A DNA stretch of 64,000 nt. Origin: Paraburkholderia ribeironis. GTDB taxonomy: Bacteria > Pseudomonadota > Gammaproteobacteria > Burkholderiales > Burkholderiaceae. The position numbers and the translations under genes are program-made. Below the pieces are notes generated by a model. That model saw only the letters and a program-made list of their open reading frames with translations, made no database searches and was not told where the DNA came from. Positions 7,207-17,128 of this stretch are shown one piece after another (positions within the stretch are counted from its first letter, which is position 1; every line of letters starts with the position of its first letter). Where the stretch lies: positions 124,001 to 188,000 of the forward strand of contig NZ_CYGX02000005.1 of NCBI RefSeq assembly GCF_900019265.1, in the 5' to 3' direction.

Positions 7207-8910
7207 GTGAAGGGCACAGCAGCAACGATGATGACTTCGCGCTTGAAGGAAGCTCGATATCGCTACAGGAGCTTCAATCCCAGCGAAGATTCGCGGCTCT
7301 CGGCGGCAGATGCCATAAAACAGGTGGCGGAGTTTGCCGGTGTTCTGCTCTCTCTGGAGAGCGACCGCCACGATTGGGCAACGATTCATAATCTACGTGG
7401 GGTGTTTGTCGCGGGTTTAGGCGATGGAATGGGTAAGCCATCCTTGATTTTGTGTCCCGATGGCCATGACGCTCCCCTTGACGTACGTGACGAAGTCAAA
7501 CTTTATAAACACCCAGACGACATAGGCGGGCACGTGGCAAGTCTGGTCCTTGATCTAACAGACTATCTGCAACAGGTCGACCCGCCATCCGGGAAGGTCG
7601 CGACCTCGCTACAGAGTTTGACCTTCGGTGATCCAACCGCCGAAAATGAGATGACCACGCTGGGTGCGTATTACTTGCGAACTGACCAGTTCCATCGAGC
7701 CCTTCGCGGTGAAGTAAATTTGGTCGTCGGGCGAAAGGGCTCAGGAAAAACTGCACTTTTCTTGCAGTTACGCGATCGCGTTCGTGCTGACAAACGCAAC
7801 GTGATCGTCGACTTGAAACCAGAGGGCTACCAGCTTATAAAATTGAAAGAAGACCTTCTCTCATACCTGAGTGCGGGCACCCGGCAACACCTAATCACGG
7901 CCTTTTGTGAATATCTTTTGTTGCTCGACGTGACGTACAAGGTATTAGAGAAAGACAGAGTAACTCATAAGCATAATCACGAAATATACGATCTCTATTT
8001 GGACCTAGAGCAACCGTACAAGGTTGAGAATTTTTCAGCTGAGGGTGATTTTTCAGAAAGATTGTTAAATCTTTCAAGCCGGATAGCATCTGAATATCGC
8101 GAAAAATTTGGCTACTCCTCCGAAATAAAATTGTCTACCAAGGACGTAACGTCACTTGTTTATGCGCACGACATCCGTGCACTCGGAGAGAAGCTCTCAA
8201 ACTACCTTGAAACAAAGCAGTCTGTCTGGATTCTTTTCGATAATCTGGATAAAGGCTGGAACACGGGTGGTGTGGATGAAATCGATGCCATAGTGCTGCG
8301 GTGCTTAGTCGAAGCAGGACGAAAGATCGAACGTGACATACGAAAGCGCGATCACACATTCCACTGTGTCGTCCTTATCCGTAATGATGTTTACAAACAC
8401 TTAATGAAGAGCAGCGCAGACTATGGCAAAGACATGCGTGCCGTGTTGGATTGGACGGACCCAGACATGCTGCGAGAAATGTTAAGACTCCGGCTAGTCT
8501 CTGGCATTGACGGAATAGACCGAGACGTTAGCTTTGAACAGGTCTGGCGAGACATCTGCGTCTCCCACTATCACGGAGAAGACACTTCAGATTATATTAT
8601 CGAGCGTTCACTAATGCGGCCACGCAATGTGCTGAAATTTTTTGCTCATAGTAAGGGATTTGCGAATAATTTTAACCACAACAAGATCGACGAAACTGAT
8701 ATCGAAAAAGGGATTAAAGCATATTCCCAAGACTTGTTGGTCGAACTAGATCATGAGCTGAACGACGTGTATCCGTCCGCGCCCGATTTGCTCTACAGCC
8801 TACTCGATAGCAAACCAGTCCTTACAAAATTGGAACTCTTCGGCATGATCCGATCTGTTGGAGCAACGTCGGCTGCGATGCCCGCGATAGCCGAGGGTAA
8901 GCATGGTTGA
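7207..8910 (+). CDS. P-loop ATPase, Sll1717-like, probably N-terminally truncated
   Basis: 567 codons from GTG 7207; ATG 7228 or 7231 are alternatives. Walker A is VVGRKGSGKTALFLQLRD near residue 175. A Walker B-like hydrophobic strand ends in WILFDNLDKGW near residue 343, followed by a sensor-like segment (HCVVLIRNDVY). The N-terminal 130 residues (MMTSRLKEARYRYRSFNPSEDSR, FVAGLGDGMGKP, DVRDEVKLYKHPDD) look like the second half of a nucleotide-sensing domain whose first half is broken upstream. STAND-like ATPases of this type occur in accessory and defence islands, but the function is not established. Its AT-rich codon use contrasts with the neighbouring catabolic genes. A 53-codon frame overlaps its stop. 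Confidence 0.75.
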   Translation: MKGTAATMMTSRLKEARYRYRSFNPSEDSRLSAADAIKQVAEFAGVLLSLESDRHDWATIHNLRGVFVAGLGDGMGKPSLILCPDGHDAPLDVRDEVKLYKHPDDIGGHVASLVLDLTDYLQQVDPPSGKVATSLQSLTFGDPTAENEMTTLGAYYLRTDQFHRALRGEVNLVVGRKGSGKTALFLQLRDRVRADKRNVIVDLKPEGYQLIKLKEDLLSYLSAGTRQHLITAFCEYLLLLDVTYKVLEKDRVTHKHNHEIYDLYLDLEQPYKVENFSAEGDFSERLLNLSSRIASEYREKFGYSSEIKLSTKDVTSLVYAHDIRALGEKLSNYLETKQSVWILFDNLDKGWNTGGVDEIDAIVLRCLVEAGRKIERDIRKRDHTFHCVVLIRNDVYKHLMKSSADYGKDMRAVLDWTDPDMLREMLRLRLVSGIDGIDRDVSFEQVWRDICVSHYHGEDTSDYIIERSLMRPRNVLKFFAHSKGFANNFNHNKIDETDIEKGIKAYSQDLLVELDHELNDVYPSAPDLLYSLLDSKPVLTKLELFGMIRSVGATSAAMPAIAEGKHG

Positions 8911-9064
8911 CCGGCAAGAGTCTGCAATCAGAGTGGACGAGACGTTCGAGTGTCTGTCTGAGCGCTCAAGCGAACGGCTTGAGATGGCCGACCGTACTCA
9001 TTCGGGCTCTTTGCAACTGGCCCGTCAATCTTTCGTTAGGTTGGGGAGCTACAGCGGCCACTGA
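8903..9064 (+). CDS. Small ORF overlapping the ATPase stop (possible start of a broken gene)
   Basis: ATG 8903 overlaps the last eight bases of the ATPase gene, a typical translational-coupling arrangement. The frame (MVDRQESAIRVDETFECLSE...) runs 53 residues to TGA 9062-9064. A different frame open from 9040 continues immediately (RSIVYPFASKIVRLPNKRDPL). Together they look like one gene split by a frameshift near 9040-9062. I do not recognise the product. Coupling to the ATPase suggests an accessory partner. Confidence 0.4.
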   Translation: MVDRQESAIRVDETFECLSERSSERLEMADRTHSGSLQLARQSFVRLGSYSGH

Positions 9065-9132
9065 AATCACATTCGGCCAACGTCCGCGAAGGCCGATCAA
9101 TCGTCTATCCGTTCGCATCGAAAATCGTCAGG

Positions 9133-9516
9133 TTGCCGAACAAGCGCGACCCTCTGGATACCTTGATCACACTCGCGTCTTCGATATGTAGGAATCCTGC
9201 CATTACGCGCGACGAAAGACGGCGTCGTCAGACGCTCCTTGAATTGCTGTTGGACACAGCGGAGCAGTATCAATTGGAACTCGAATGCGACCGTGAACTG
9301 TTCCAGGTGATTGCCCTCGATGCGCATGGCGTGCCGCAAAGCCGCATCACGGCACGCCATGCGGCAACCCTGCTTGCCGAGGCATCGCAGAGAGCCAAAG
9401 CAACCAAAGCAAGCGTCGTCACAGCAAACGCTTCGCACTGCAAAAGCCCGTCACGGAAAAGCGCCACGGCGTTCACAGCGGACGCCACGCAGCACCCGGT
9501 TGCCGCGCCGCACTAG
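9133..9516 (+). CDS. Hypothetical ORF downstream of the ATPase region
   Basis: 127 codons from TTG 9133; the frame is open from 9040. The middle is charged and helical (DERRRRQTLLELLLDTAEQYQLELE). The C-terminal 50 residues are Ala/Lys/Ser-rich and look disordered. I recognise no family. GC content climbs through this stretch, marking the right end of the AT-richer accessory region. It may be the frame-shifted continuation of the 8903 frame, or non-coding. Confidence 0.3.
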   Translation: MPNKRDPLDTLITLASSICRNPAITRDERRRRQTLLELLLDTAEQYQLELECDRELFQVIALDAHGVPQSRITARHAATLLAEASQRAKATKASVVTANASHCKSPSRKSATAFTADATQHPVAAPH

Positions 9517-9622
9517 GCGACCTAGCAAGGCCGGCGAGTGCCAGGCCGATACGACAACGCAGTCACGACAACATCCGCGCGACTTTCGGGGCAATGGCCG
9601 GGCAAGCCGGCCATACCACGAA

Positions 9623-10456
9623 TCAGGTCTTCAACGGCAACCAGATCTCCAACCCACCCATTCCACTGACCGGATTGAACTTCTCGTCATAGCGTTCGAA
9701 ATTCGGCGCATCCGCAGGCACATGTCCCGACGCAGGCAGCCACTGATTCCAGATCGTATTCACGGTGCGGCCAATCGTCGAAATATGCTCGCGATGGCTG
9801 AACACCGCATACCGCTGTGCAGCGATCCGCACGCGACCGAACTCCGCCGGTAACGCCGAAAAATCGCCGACTTCGACGCCGCACAGATAGTCGAAATTGC
9901 CCGCGTCGTCGGTGTTGTAGCAGACGCCGTACGCCACGCGGCCTACTTGTCCCGGCACCTTGCCGAGGTAAGCGCTAAAGCGCTGCCATTGCGATGGAAT
10001 CGCACCGCGGGTGTCGCACGTATAACGCTCGCTCAGACCCGCGACGAGAAACGGTTTGCCGTCTTCGAAACGCGGCGGCTCCAGATTGGTGAGAAGGGAT
10101 TGATCCATTTTGATCGGCTCCACGATGCCAAGGTTGTCGAGATGACCACGCGCGCGCAGCGCTTCGGGCGTGAGTCCGAATTGCTCGCGAAACGCACGCG
10201 TGAATGCCTCGTGAGAGCCGTAACCGGCATCGATGGCGACCGCCAGGATGTCGGGTGCGCCGGCGGCCAAACGTCGTGCCGCCTCGCTCAGACGGCGCAC
10301 GCGAACGTAGCGCATCACCGAAAGTCCGGTGGCCGCCTCGAACGCTCGCGCCATGTGAAAGCGCGACACGCAGCCACAGCCGGCGATGTCGTCGAGCGTC
10401 AGCTCGCCCGCAAAGTGGCTTTCGATAAACCAGAGCGCTTTTCCGACCGGGTTCAT
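9623..10456 (-). CDS. AraC-family regulator with GyrI-like effector domain
   Basis: About 277 residues read leftwards. Two HTH motifs lie in the first 100 residues (LTLDDIAGCGCVSRFHMARAF; LAVAIDAGYGSHEAFTRAFREQFG). The C-terminal half (about residues 125-277) is a GyrI-like small-molecule-binding domain, as in Rob and BmrR-type proteins (RFEDGKPFLVAGLSERY, GVCYNTDDAGNFDYLCGVEV). I use ATG 10456 because GAGAG lies just upstream; ATG 10468 in frame is an alternative. It stands apart from the catabolic operon and probably senses a hydrophobic drug-like ligand. Confidence 0.88.
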   Translation of the reverse strand: MNPVGKALWFIESHFAGELTLDDIAGCGCVSRFHMARAFEAATGLSVMRYVRVRRLSEAARRLAAGAPDILAVAIDAGYGSHEAFTRAFREQFGLTPEALRARGHLDNLGIVEPIKMDQSLLTNLEPPRFEDGKPFLVAGLSERYTCDTRGAIPSQWQRFSAYLGKVPGQVGRVAYGVCYNTDDAGNFDYLCGVEVGDFSALPAEFGRVRIAAQRYAVFSHREHISTIGRTVNTIWNQWLPASGHVPADAPNFERYDEKFNPVSGMGGLEIWLPLKT

Positions 10457-10558
10457 ATCGGCTCTCATGTCAGCATGAAGCCAGCATAGCCAGCGGTGAG
10501 CCACTGCGTTTGATCGCGCTTGCGCTTTTGCGCCGCGTCTCGCGCGCTCACGGCCGGC

Positions 10559-11782
10559 TCAAACCCGCGATTTACCACCCATCAGTTGATTCGACGGCAA
10601 GGTCTCGTCGAGCAGCTTGCGCGCGCTTTCGATTCCGGCCACCGGCAGCCCCTCAGGGTTCAGCAGGCCCACCTGCACCAGCACTGAGGCCTGATCCCAA
10701 TAGATGTGCTCGTTATAAAGCTTATCGCCGCGGAAGCACACCACGGCCAGCATCGGTACTTCGAAGTACTTGCCGGTTGGCGCGACGCCAGGCAACAGCC
10801 AGTCGATTTCGCAGCTATGCGTGCAACTGAAAATGAATTCGTCGACGATGCGATCCGCGCCGATCGTGCGCGAAATCGGAATCAGCTTCGTATCGGCAGG
10901 ATTCGAGTTGACGAAGTGATGCGTGTAGAAGCGCTTGAGGTTGTCATGGCCGACTCCGCCGGTCATGGTCGGGACGTGATTGACGTAGGGTTGCGCGACC
11001 ATGGTGGGCATCACCGCGTCGACGTCGCGCGTGGCGAACTCGTGGTAGCAGTGTGCTTCCCACAATGCGTTCAGATCGTAGACCGGCCCCAACACTTTGC
11101 GCAGCAGCGCGAGCGTGCGCGAATACGCCATCATCGCGGCGGGTTTGTCGTATTGCGGACGCGCTGGTGCCGCGAACGCGTGATCGCAGCCGGGGTACAC
11201 GTATTGCTCGATTTGCGCACGCTCGCGCAACGCGGCGCTGATGCGTTCGCGCGTTGGCGGTGGACAGAGCGCGTCGTTTTCGGGGAAGTGAAACATCATC
11301 GGGCAGCGCACGGCGGGCACTTCGTCCAGATATGCTTCGAGGCCCACGCCGTAGTAGCTGACCGCGCAGTCGACATCGGTGCGCGCCGCGCCCAGGAACG
11401 CCAGCTTGCCGCCGAGGCAATAGCCCACGGCGCCTACCTTGCCGGCCTGCTCGGGCAGTGCGCGAAGGGCTGCGATCGTTGCCGCGATGTCGTCGACGGC
11501 GAGATCGACGTTGAACTGGCCCAGGTAGGCGAGCGCCTGTTTCATATCGGCTTCGCCATAGCCGAGCTCGATGCCGGGCTTGATCCGCCAGAACAGGTCT
11601 GGCACTAGTACCACATAGCCTTCTTCGGCGTAGCGGTCGGCGATCGCCTTCATGGTGTCGTTGACGCCGAAAATTTCCTGCAAGAGGACGAGCCCAGGGC
11701 CCGAGCCTTGCGCCGGACGTGCGATGTAGGCGTTGAAACGGCCGCCGTCTTGGGCGGCGACTTCGATGAAAGAGTCGGGCAT
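10559..11782 (-). CDS. Dienelactone hydrolase fused to a SnoaL-like domain
   Basis: 407 residues. Residues 1-235 are a dienelactone (carboxymethylenebutenolide) hydrolase: LLQEIFGVND, nucleophile Cys in GAVGYCLGGKLAF near residue 123, acid Asp in FHFPENDALCPP and His in YPGCDHAFAAP. Residues about 240-400 form a SnoaL/NTF2-like fold (ALWEAHCYHEFATRDVDAVMPTMV, VNHVPTMTGG). The family's usual length is about 240, so the extension is a true fusion. Its start codon lies 19 bp from a repeat block and follows AAGGAGACA. It is the last gene of the leftward 2-aminobenzoate operon and could hydrolyse a lactone or thioester formed after ring cleavage. The precise substrate is unknown. Confidence 0.88.
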   Translation of the reverse strand: MPDSFIEVAAQDGGRFNAYIARPAQGSGPGLVLLQEIFGVNDTMKAIADRYAEEGYVVLVPDLFWRIKPGIELGYGEADMKQALAYLGQFNVDLAVDDIAATIAALRALPEQAGKVGAVGYCLGGKLAFLGAARTDVDCAVSYYGVGLEAYLDEVPAVRCPMMFHFPENDALCPPPTRERISAALRERAQIEQYVYPGCDHAFAAPARPQYDKPAAMMAYSRTLALLRKVLGPVYDLNALWEAHCYHEFATRDVDAVMPTMVAQPYVNHVPTMTGGVGHDNLKRFYTHHFVNSNPADTKLIPISRTIGADRIVDEFIFSCTHSCEIDWLLPGVAPTGKYFEVPMLAVVCFRGDKLYNEHIYWDQASVLVQVGLLNPEGLPVAGIESARKLLDETLPSNQLMGGKSRV

Positions 11783-11800
11783 GCGGTTGTCTCCTTTGTC

Positions 11801-11890
11801 GGCTGGAGTTAGCGCTTCAGCGCTTACTCCAGCCCCATGCAGAGCGGTCGGCTGGAGTTAGCGCTTCAGCGCTTACTCCGATCCCATGCA
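11801..11890. repeat. Palindromic repeat block 1 (two 49-bp tandem units)
   Basis: Two near-identical units at 11801-11841 and 11850-11890. Each holds an almost perfect inverted repeat (arms GGCTGGAGT and ACTCCAGCC around AGCGCT-TC-AGCGCT), then CCCATGCA and an 8-base linker ending in GTC. The start-to-start distance is 49 bp. The block lies in the 131-bp gap between the CoA ligase and the dienelactone hydrolase gene, 19 bp upstream of the latter's start. It would form strong hairpins in the operon mRNA. The same family recurs at 54206 and 57514. Confidence 0.9.
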
Positions 11891-11913
11891 ACACATTCAC
11901 TGCCAAAAGCGAC

Positions 11914-13557
11914 CTACGCCATCGTGCGCAACTCAAATCGTTTGAGCTTGCCAGTCTCGGTACGCGGCAACGCGTCAACGAACTTGATAACCCGTGGGTA
12001 CTTATACGGCGCCACACTATTCTTCACGAAATCCTGCAGTTGCGCGACCAATTTATCATCCGCATCAAAACCCGGATTGACCACAACAAACGCCTTGACG
12101 ATCTGTCCGCGGGTTTCATCCGGCACGCCGATCACGCCGCATTCGGCCACCGCATCGTGTTGCAGCAGCACGCTCTCCACTTCGGGACCGGAGATGTTGT
12201 AGCCGGCCGAGACGATCATGTCGTCGGCGCGCGCCTGGTAGAACACGTAGCCGTCTTCGTCGAGATAGACCGAATCGCCCGGCAGATTCCAGCCGTCGCG
12301 CACGAATTTCGTTTGCCGGTCGTCGGCGAGATAACGGCAGCCGGTCGGCCCGCGCACCGCGAGCTTGCCGATCGTGCCGGGCGGCACCGGTTGCATTGCG
12401 TCGTCGACGGCTTGCACGACGTAGCCCGGCACTGCGCGGCCGATCGCATGCGGGCGAATCGCATCGCCTTGCGCCGAAACGAAAATGTGGATCAGCTCGG
12501 TGCCGCCAATGCCGTCGATCATGTCGATGCCGGTCGCGTCGTGCCACAGCCTGCGCGTGGAATCGGGCAACGCTTCTCCGGCCGACACGGTCTTCTTCAA
12601 GCTCGACACGTCGTGGTGGGCGACGAGCGGCGCCATTTGCCGATAGAAAGTCGGCGCGGTGAACATGACGGTGGTGCGAAAACGTTCGACGGTCTGCAGC
12701 AGGCTCTCAGGCGTGAGCTTCTCGATCAGCACCGTGGACGCGCCGACCCGCAGCGGAAAGCACAGCAGCCCGCCGAGGCCGAACGTGAACGCGAGCGGCG
12801 GCGTGCCGCAAAAAATATCGCTCGACGAAGGCTTGAGCACGTGGCGCGGGAACAGATCGCACATTGCCAGCACGTCGCGATGGAAGTGCATGCAGCCTTT
12901 CGGCGCACCGGTCGTGCCGCTCGTGAAGGCGATCACGCAGACGTCGTCGGCGGCGGTGTCGCAGGCGGTGAAATGATCGGGCTTGTTGATCGCGAGAGTA
13001 TCGAGCGAATCGGCGGCGTCGTCGTGAAACAGGCGCGATTGCGTCAGGCTCTCGCAATAGAACTCGTCCTGAGGATCGGCGCAACGCGCCAGTTCTTCGG
13101 TCAGCCGGGCGTCGCACAGCGCCGCGCTGATTTGCGCCTTGCCGATGATCTGCTTCAATTCCTTCGCTCGCAGCAGCGGCATGGTCGGCACTACGACCAG
13201 ACCGGCCTTCAGCGCCGCGAGCGCGGTGACGGCCATCTGCAACGTGTTCGGCCCGCGCAGCAAGACCCGGTTGCCGGGCCGCAGCCCCATCTCATCGACC
13301 AGCACGTGGGCGCTTCGATTCACCAGCGCGAGTAGTTCGCCGTAAGTGGTGGCGCGCGGTGCGCCGTCCACCTCGGACCAGATCGCCGGACGGTCGCGAT
13401 GCCCCGCCTCGATGGTCCGGTCGAGCAACTCCGTCGCGCAGTTCAGGCGCGCCGGGTAGGCGACGTCCGGGTTGTCGAGCAGTAACACAGGCCATTGATC
13501 CTGCGGCGGAAGATTGTCGCGCGCAAAAGTATCGACGTGTGCTGACGGTTCCATCAT
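11914..13557 (-). CDS. Benzoate/2-aminobenzoate-CoA ligase family AMP-ligase
   Basis: 547 residues of the ANL superfamily. The P-loop is AFTSGTTGAPKGCMHFHRD near residue 213. Other motifs are GIGGTELIHIFVS (A5), YLADDRQTKFVRDGWNLPGDSV (A7) and ADDMIVSAGYNISGPEVES (A8 hinge), with the catalytic Lys near the end in PRTETGKLKRFELR. It activates an aromatic acid with ATP and CoA. With the monooxygenase/reductase and RidA genes in the operon, 2-aminobenzoate is the likely substrate (AbmG-like). ATG 13557 or 13554 can both serve after GGGAGACC. The next gene upstream ends 75 bp away. Confidence 0.88.
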   Translation of the reverse strand: MMEPSAHVDTFARDNLPPQDQWPVLLLDNPDVAYPARLNCATELLDRTIEAGHRDRPAIWSEVDGAPRATTYGELLALVNRSAHVLVDEMGLRPGNRVLLRGPNTLQMAVTALAALKAGLVVVPTMPLLRAKELKQIIGKAQISAALCDARLTEELARCADPQDEFYCESLTQSRLFHDDAADSLDTLAINKPDHFTACDTAADDVCVIAFTSGTTGAPKGCMHFHRDVLAMCDLFPRHVLKPSSSDIFCGTPPLAFTFGLGGLLCFPLRVGASTVLIEKLTPESLLQTVERFRTTVMFTAPTFYRQMAPLVAHHDVSSLKKTVSAGEALPDSTRRLWHDATGIDMIDGIGGTELIHIFVSAQGDAIRPHAIGRAVPGYVVQAVDDAMQPVPPGTIGKLAVRGPTGCRYLADDRQTKFVRDGWNLPGDSVYLDEDGYVFYQARADDMIVSAGYNISGPEVESVLLQHDAVAECGVIGVPDETRGQIVKAFVVVNPGFDADDKLVAQLQDFVKNSVAPYKYPRVIKFVDALPRTETGKLKRFELRTMA

Positions 13558-13632
13558 GGTCTCCCAGGCGTTGAGCCGGCTGAATGCGCTGCGGTTGGCG
13601 TGGTGGGCGGCTTGGGTTGTTTGCTTCGATGC

Positions 13633-14028
13633 TTACTGCGCAATCACGGCGGTTGCTTCGATCTCGACCTTCGCTTCGTCTTCGATCAGCGCGACGACCT
13701 GCACGGCGCTCATCGCGATGTCGTAGTCGCCGATCAATTCGCGAAACGCCCGGCCGATGTCTCTCAAGGCCGCGAGGTACTCGCGCTTGTCGGTGACGTA
13801 CCACGTCATGCGCACCAAATGCTCGGGCTTGCCACCCGCTTCGCGCAGCACGGCCATGACATTCTTGAGCGCCTGGGTGGCTTGCGCGGCGAAGTCGGTG
13901 CTTTGGAACCGCGCCTGTTCGTCCCAGCCGATCTGGCCGGCGATGAACACCTGCGTGCCAGTGGCCGCGACGCCGTTCGCGTAGCCGCGCGGTTTGATCC
14001 AGCCGGCGGGAAGGAGAGCTTTTTTCAT
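13633..14028 (-). CDS. RidA (YjgF/YER057c/UK114) family imine deaminase
   Basis: 131 residues, normal for RidA. The signature VFIAGQIGWDEQARF appears near residue 28 and the catalytic Arg in EHLVRMTWYVTD near residue 74. EIEATAVIAQ closes the fold. RidA proteins hydrolyse reactive enamines and imines to ketones and ammonia. Inside an aminobenzoyl-CoA operon this fits removal of the ring nitrogen as ammonia after dearomatisation; that role is inferred. Its start overlaps the thioesterase stop by 4 bp. Confidence 0.9.
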   Translation of the reverse strand: MKKALLPAGWIKPRGYANGVAATGTQVFIAGQIGWDEQARFQSTDFAAQATQALKNVMAVLREAGGKPEHLVRMTWYVTDKREYLAALRDIGRAFRELIGDYDIAMSAVQVVALIEDEAKVEIEATAVIAQ

Positions 14029-14467
14029 GAACGATGCGCCTCGATGGATTCAGTCTGTGGGGCGAACCTCGCGAGCGCGCTCGCGATGTCCGTGGGGATG
14101 TCGATGGATTTGCCGCTCTCGAACGACGTGGTCACGAGTACCTGTTTTGCGCGAAAGCGGGTTTCGCCGCCGCAATGGCCGACGATGTCGATGCTGATCG
14201 AGCGCCGGCCGACTGCGATCACGTTGAGCGTGAGGATGATCGTTTCGCCCATCTGACTCGGCCGCGAAAATTCGCAGTCGAGTTTGACGATCGGCAAGCC
14301 GACCCGGCGCCGCGCGATCATCTGCGCGTAGTCGATGCGCAGGCCTTCGTTGAACCAGTCTTCGACCAGCGCGTTGGTCATCACCAGATATTGCGGAAAG
14401 AACACGATGCCCGCCGGATCGCAGTGCGAGAAGCGGACGCGCACCGGGCGTTCGAAGGGCGCGTTCA

Positions 14468-14468
<1 letters not shown>
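14025..14468 (-). CDS. Hotdog-fold acyl-CoA thioesterase (4HBT type)
   Basis: 147 residues starting at ATG 14468. VRFSHCDPAGIVFFPQYLVMTNALVEDWF contains the conserved Asp-Pro-Ala-Gly-Ile-Val segment of 4-hydroxybenzoyl-CoA thioesterases. It would release CoA from an aromatic or dearomatised acyl-CoA, either as a pathway step or to rescue trapped CoA. Its start overlaps the acyl-CoA dehydrogenase stop in TGATG, and its stop overlaps the RidA start, so the three are translated together. Confidence 0.88.
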
Positions 14469-15667
<1,199 letters not shown>

Positions 15668-15668
15668 T

Positions 15669-16520
15669 TCAGTCTCCCTCGAACACAGGACGCGACTTCG
15701 CGGCGAACGCCTTGTACGCGCGCTCGAAATCGCGCGTGGCCATGCAGATGGCCTGCGCTTGCGCTTCCGATTCGATCGCTTCGTCGATGCTCATGCTCCA
15801 TTCCTGATGCAGCATCTTCTTCGTGATGCCGTGTGCAAACGTCGGACCGGCGGTGAGATCGGCGGCGAGCTTCTGCGCTTCTTCGACGAGCGCAGCCGGT
15901 TCGCACAGCCGGTTGTAGAAGCCCCACGCATGGCCTTCGTCGCCGCTCGCCGAGCGGCCGGTGAACAGCAATTCGGCGGCGCGACCCTGGCCGATGATGC
16001 GCGGCAGGATCGAGCAGGCGCCCATATCGCAACCGGCGAGGCCGACACGCGAGAACAGGAACGCGAGCTTGCTGCGCGCGGTGCCGAGGCGCATGTCGGA
16101 GGCCATCGCGAGAATCGCGCCCGCGCCGGCGCAGACGCCGTCGACGGCCGCGATCACCGGTTGCGGGCAGTGGCGCATCGCCTTGACGAGGTCGCCGGTC
16201 ATGCGAGTGAAGAGCAGCAGTTCCGGCATCGGCAGATCGATCAACGGCGCGATGATGTCGTGCACGTCGCCGCCGGAACAGAAGTTCTCGCCCGCACCGT
16301 GGATCACGACTGCCTTGACGTCGGTCGCGTAGGCCAGTTGGCGGAACAGATCGCGCAGCTCCGCATACGATTCGAAGGTGAGCGGGTTCTTGCGTTCCGG
16401 GCGGTTCAGCGTGATCGTCGCGACTTTGCCGGTCACCGACCAGCCGAAGTGCCGTGCTTGGTATCCGGCGAGTGTCAGGCGGTTGCCGGCCAGCAGCGCG
16501 TCGGCGTTGGATCGTGTCAT
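15669..16520 (-). CDS. Enoyl-CoA hydratase/isomerase family protein
   Basis: 283 residues from ATG 16520, chosen over the upstream in-frame TTG/ATG codons because GGAGACA lies 4-5 bp ahead. Crotonase motifs: [13 protein letters not shown] near residue 38, [15 protein letters not shown] near 80 (oxyanion-hole Gly), and [23 protein letters not shown] near 128. It hydrates or cleaves an acyl-CoA intermediate of the pathway. One base separates it from the acyl-CoA dehydrogenase gene. Its leader keeps a TGCATGGGAC sequence also found in the repeat blocks. Confidence 0.9.
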   Translation of the reverse strand: MTRSNADALLAGNRLTLAGYQARHFGWSVTGKVATITLNRPERKNPLTFESYAELRDLFRQLAYATDVKAVVIHGAGENFCSGGDVHDIIAPLIDLPMPELLLFTRMTGDLVKAMRHCPQPVIAAVDGVCAGAGAILAMASDMRLGTARSKLAFLFSRVGLAGCDMGACSILPRIIGQGRAAELLFTGRSASGDEGHAWGFYNRLCEPAALVEEAQKLAADLTAGPTFAHGITKKMLHQEWSMSIDEAIESEAQAQAICMATRDFERAYKAFAAKSRPVFEGD

Positions 16521-16524
16521 GAGT

Positions 16525-16541
16525 GTCTCCAGTCCCATGCA
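16525..16541 (-). promoter_or_regulatory. Hairpin-less copy of the repeat leader, with ribosome site
   Basis: On the coding strand TGCATGGGAC (16541-16532) is followed directly by TGGAGACA and the start codon of the enoyl-CoA hydratase. TGCATGGGAC also opens the repeat units of blocks 2 and 3 on their coding strand. This may be the unexpanded form of the same leader, but the match is short and could be chance. Confidence 0.4.
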
Positions 16542-16567
16542 AAATAGTTGCATCGGTTCAGTGCGAT

Positions 16568-17128
16568 TCAGTCTTTCAAACTATCGAGCAGATGTTGCTT
16601 CAGTTTGCCGAGGCGCTGATGGGTGCGCGATTTTTCATCGAGACTCAAGCCGCCAAACAGTTCGACGACCCATTGCTCGTGCGCGACCGCCATCTTGTCG
16701 AACGCTTTGCGGCCGGCGGGCGTCAGACACACGCTGATCGAGCGGCGATCGTTCGGATCGGTGTCGCGCGACACCAGCCCTTCCTTTTCGAGCTGATCGG
16801 TAATGCCGGTGACGTTGCCGCCCGTCACCATCAAACGGCGCGACAGCTCCGTCATCTTCAGGCCTTCCGGATGACGCTCGAGTTGCGCCATCAGATCGAA
16901 CCGCGGCAGCGTGGTGTCGAATTCGTTGCGCAGACGCTTGCGCAATTCGGCTTGCACGAGGTTGGTCGTGGTCAGCATGCGCAACCACAGACGCAGCCCC
17001 ATGTGGCTGTCCGCACCCGTGCTCATTTCGAGGTCCACGACGTTCTCCGCAGGTTGGGCGACGCCTTTGCGCGGCGGCTTCGTGTCAGTGGCCGCGGCGG
17101 TCTTTCTGAGGTTCGATGATTTGGTCAC
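16568..17128 (-). CDS. MarR-family regulator inside the aminobenzoate operon
   Basis: 186 residues from GTG 17128, which overlaps the SDR stop. The first 40 residues are a basic, disordered tail ([21 protein letters not shown]). The winged HTH follows at about residues 85-140: [47 protein letters not shown]. It probably represses the operon and is released by an aminobenzoyl-CoA or related acyl-CoA, as known for CoA-ligand MarR proteins in aromatic pathways. Its target could be the repeats near 20306. Confidence 0.9.
   Translation of the reverse strand: MTKSSNLRKTAAATDTKPPRKGVAQPAENVVDLEMSTGADSHMGLRLWLRMLTTTNLVQAELRKRLRNEFDTTLPRFDLMAQLERHPEGLKMTELSRRLMVTGGNVTGITDQLEKEGLVSRDTDPNDRRSISVCLTPAGRKAFDKMAVAHEQWVVELFGGLSLDEKSRTHQRLGKLKQHLLDSLKD

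Noticed and set aside
9311..9853. 180-codon rightward ORF
   Set aside because: Basic, low-complexity frame overlapping both the preceding hypothetical frame and the antisense AraC gene; no domain or ribosome site.
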